Shown piece by piece: positions 62,976-64,000 of a stretch of DNA of 64,000 bases (position 1 is its first letter; each line of letters begins with the position of its first letter). The position numbers and the translations under genes are program-made. The stretch is taken from positions 186,001 to 250,000 of the forward strand of contig NZ_JACVPD010000002.1 in NCBI RefSeq assembly GCF_018882095.1, read 5' to 3'. A model generated the notes under the pieces. It saw nothing but the letters and a program-made list of their open reading frames with translations. It ran no database searches and was not told where the DNA came from. This stretch comes from Polynucleobacter sp. CS-Odin-A6. Its GTDB lineage: Bacteria > Pseudomonadota > Gammaproteobacteria > Burkholderiales > Burkholderiaceae.

Positions 62976-64000
62976 TTATTTCTTGATCAGGCGGATGCGT
63001 AAATCAGGATCAAACACACTGTGATCGATGATCTGCCAATTCTGAGCTTGGTTCAAAGCTGTTAATGGAGAGATGTTTGCCATTCCAATTCCCTCGCCCA
63101 TGAAGAAAGGGGCGTAATAGAGTAAAAGCTCATCAACACAATCCTCTCGTAGTAAAGATCCATTGAGCTTAAATCCAGATTCAACATGGATTTCATTCAC
63201 TTGACGCTCTTGGGCTAAATAGGCAAAGAGCTTGGGTAGATCGACTTTGCCATGGTTATTAGCCATCACTAGCACCTCAATCCCTTTGGCCTCGAATGCC
63301 TTTGTTTTTTCTTGACTCTCTTGAGAATCTAATGAAGCGCAAACGAGGATGACACCTGATTCCTCTGGATTTTTTAATACCTTGGCATTCAGGGGCGTCT
63401 CTAGCTTGGAATCCACAATAATTTTCCAGGGCTGGCGCTCTGTTCGAACCTCCCTAACATTCAAGGTGGGGTCATCTTCTTTAACAGTCCCCATCCCCGT
63501 CAAAATGGCGCAGGCTTGTGCGCGCCAATGATGGCCATCTGCTCTAGCGAGAGGGCCAGTAATCCACTGACTCTCTCCATTAGGAAGGGCCGTCTTGCCA
63601 TCTAAGCTGGCGGCAATCTTCATACGTACCCAAGGCACACCTCGAGTCATTCTAGAAATAAATCCCCGATTGAGTGCCTGAGCTTCAAGCTCTAATAATC
63701 CACACTCCACAGCAATACCAGCTTCCCTTAAACGCGCGAGCCCTTTTCCGCCTACCAGTGGGTTCGGATCTGTCATGGCAGCGACAACCCTGGTGGGCTT
63801 AGCGGCAATCAAAGCGTCAACGCAAGGCGGCGTTTTACCTGTGTGATTACAGGGCTCTAAAGTCACATATACCGTTGATCCAATAGGATCAAAACCCTGT
63901 ACTTTTGCATCCGCTAGGGCTTGAACCTCGGCGTGAGGTCCGCCCACTCTTTGGGTATGGCCTCGACCAATAATCTGCCCCTCCTTAACGAGGATGCATC
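62976..64000 (-). CDS. ribD: Bifunctional RibD (deaminase/reductase), 5' end beyond the window
   Basis: The frame is open to the right edge, adding CILVKEGQIIGRGHTQR before the first visible GTG, so the gene continues out of the window. GGPHAEVQAL and TLEPCNHTGKTPPCVDAL are the zinc deaminase motifs (HAE and PCxxxGxTPPC). The reductase half starts near MKIAASLDGKTALPNGESQWITG and ends with FDPDLRIRLIKK. It performs the second and third steps of riboflavin synthesis. Confidence 0.96.
   Translation of the reverse strand, partial: CILVKEGQIIGRGHTQRVGGPHAEVQALADAKVQGFDPIGSTVYVTLEPCNHTGKTPPCVDALIAAKPTRVVAAMTDPNPLVGGKGLARLREAGIAVECGLLELEAQALNRGFISRMTRGVPWVRMKIAASLDGKTALPNGESQWITGPLARADGHHWRAQACAILTGMGTVKEDDPTLNVREVRTERQPWKIIVDSKLETPLNAKVLKNPEESGVILVCASLDSQESQEKTKAFEAKGIEVLVMANNHGKVDLPKLFAYLAQERQVNEIHVESGFKLNGSLLREDCVDELLLYYAPFFMGEGIGMANISPLTALNQAQNWQIIDHSVFDPDLRIRLIKK

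Overview
The window looks like a chromosome segment of a freshwater betaproteobacterium, most likely Polynucleobacter or a close Burkholderiaceae relative. I base this on the betaproteobacterial housekeeping order (plsY, xerD, yajQ, murB; xseA, exbBD, lpxK, trm112, kdsB, adk; nrdR, glyA, tolQRAB-pal-cpoB, queC; ribE, ribD), the protein sequences and the moderate-to-low GC. This is recognition by eye, not a database result.

Region 1 (1-5.8 kb): the end of an unidentified gene, an initiating sugar-phosphate transferase, a TSUP (TauE/SafE) anion exporter, and a sulfate-activation operon. CysD here carries about 270 extra N-terminal residues that read like a catalytically dead IS630-type transposase (HTH, winged helix, DDE-like fold). 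It is followed by a CysN-CysC fusion, so the operon makes PAPS.

Region 2 (5.8-39.8 kb): a large surface-polysaccharide (O-antigen, capsule or EPS) locus. It holds a membrane acyltransferase with an SGNH domain, about 13 known or probable glycosyltransferases, five methyltransferase domains, a PAPS-type sulfotransferase, a Wzx-like flippase, a frameshifted Wzy-like polymerase, two DegT aminotransferases, a Wzz-like chain-length protein with a (Asn-Thr)9 tract encoded by a hexanucleotide microsatellite, an O-antigen ligase/polymerase, a GT10 fucosyltransferase-like protein, a kinase plus nucleotidyltransferase-HAD pair, and the GDP-fucose pathway (manC, gmd, fcl). Most genes read leftward. Roughly 9.3-25 kb is strikingly AT-rich and was probably acquired horizontally. 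PAPS synthesis and a sulfotransferase close together suggest a sulfated, probably fucosylated and methylated glycan.

Region 3 (39.8-49 kb): a tiny RBS-hairpin/terminator unit, a Tat-exported HiPIP, a small lipoprotein, folE with a Lys/Ala-rich tail, and core genes interleaved with toxin-antitoxin modules (two vapBC loci in opposite orientation around a MAPEG gene and plsY, a solitary higA, a higBA).

Region 4 (49-64 kb): core envelope and cofactor genes (exbBD, lpxK, trm112, kdsB, adk, nrdR, glyA, the tol-pal operon, queC, ribE, and ribD cut by the window end), again with toxin-antitoxin cassettes between them (relE/higA type, a second higBA, a solitary phd). Both higBA operons show a perfect TATAAT ending exactly 6 nt before the toxin start codon, with an operator palindrome around it, which suggests leaderless, autorepressed transcripts.

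The strongest candidates for something undescribed are the transposase-like extension on CysD with a dyad at its start codon, the in-frame microsatellite in the Wzz-like protein, and the small hairpin-gated transcription unit near 39.9 kb.
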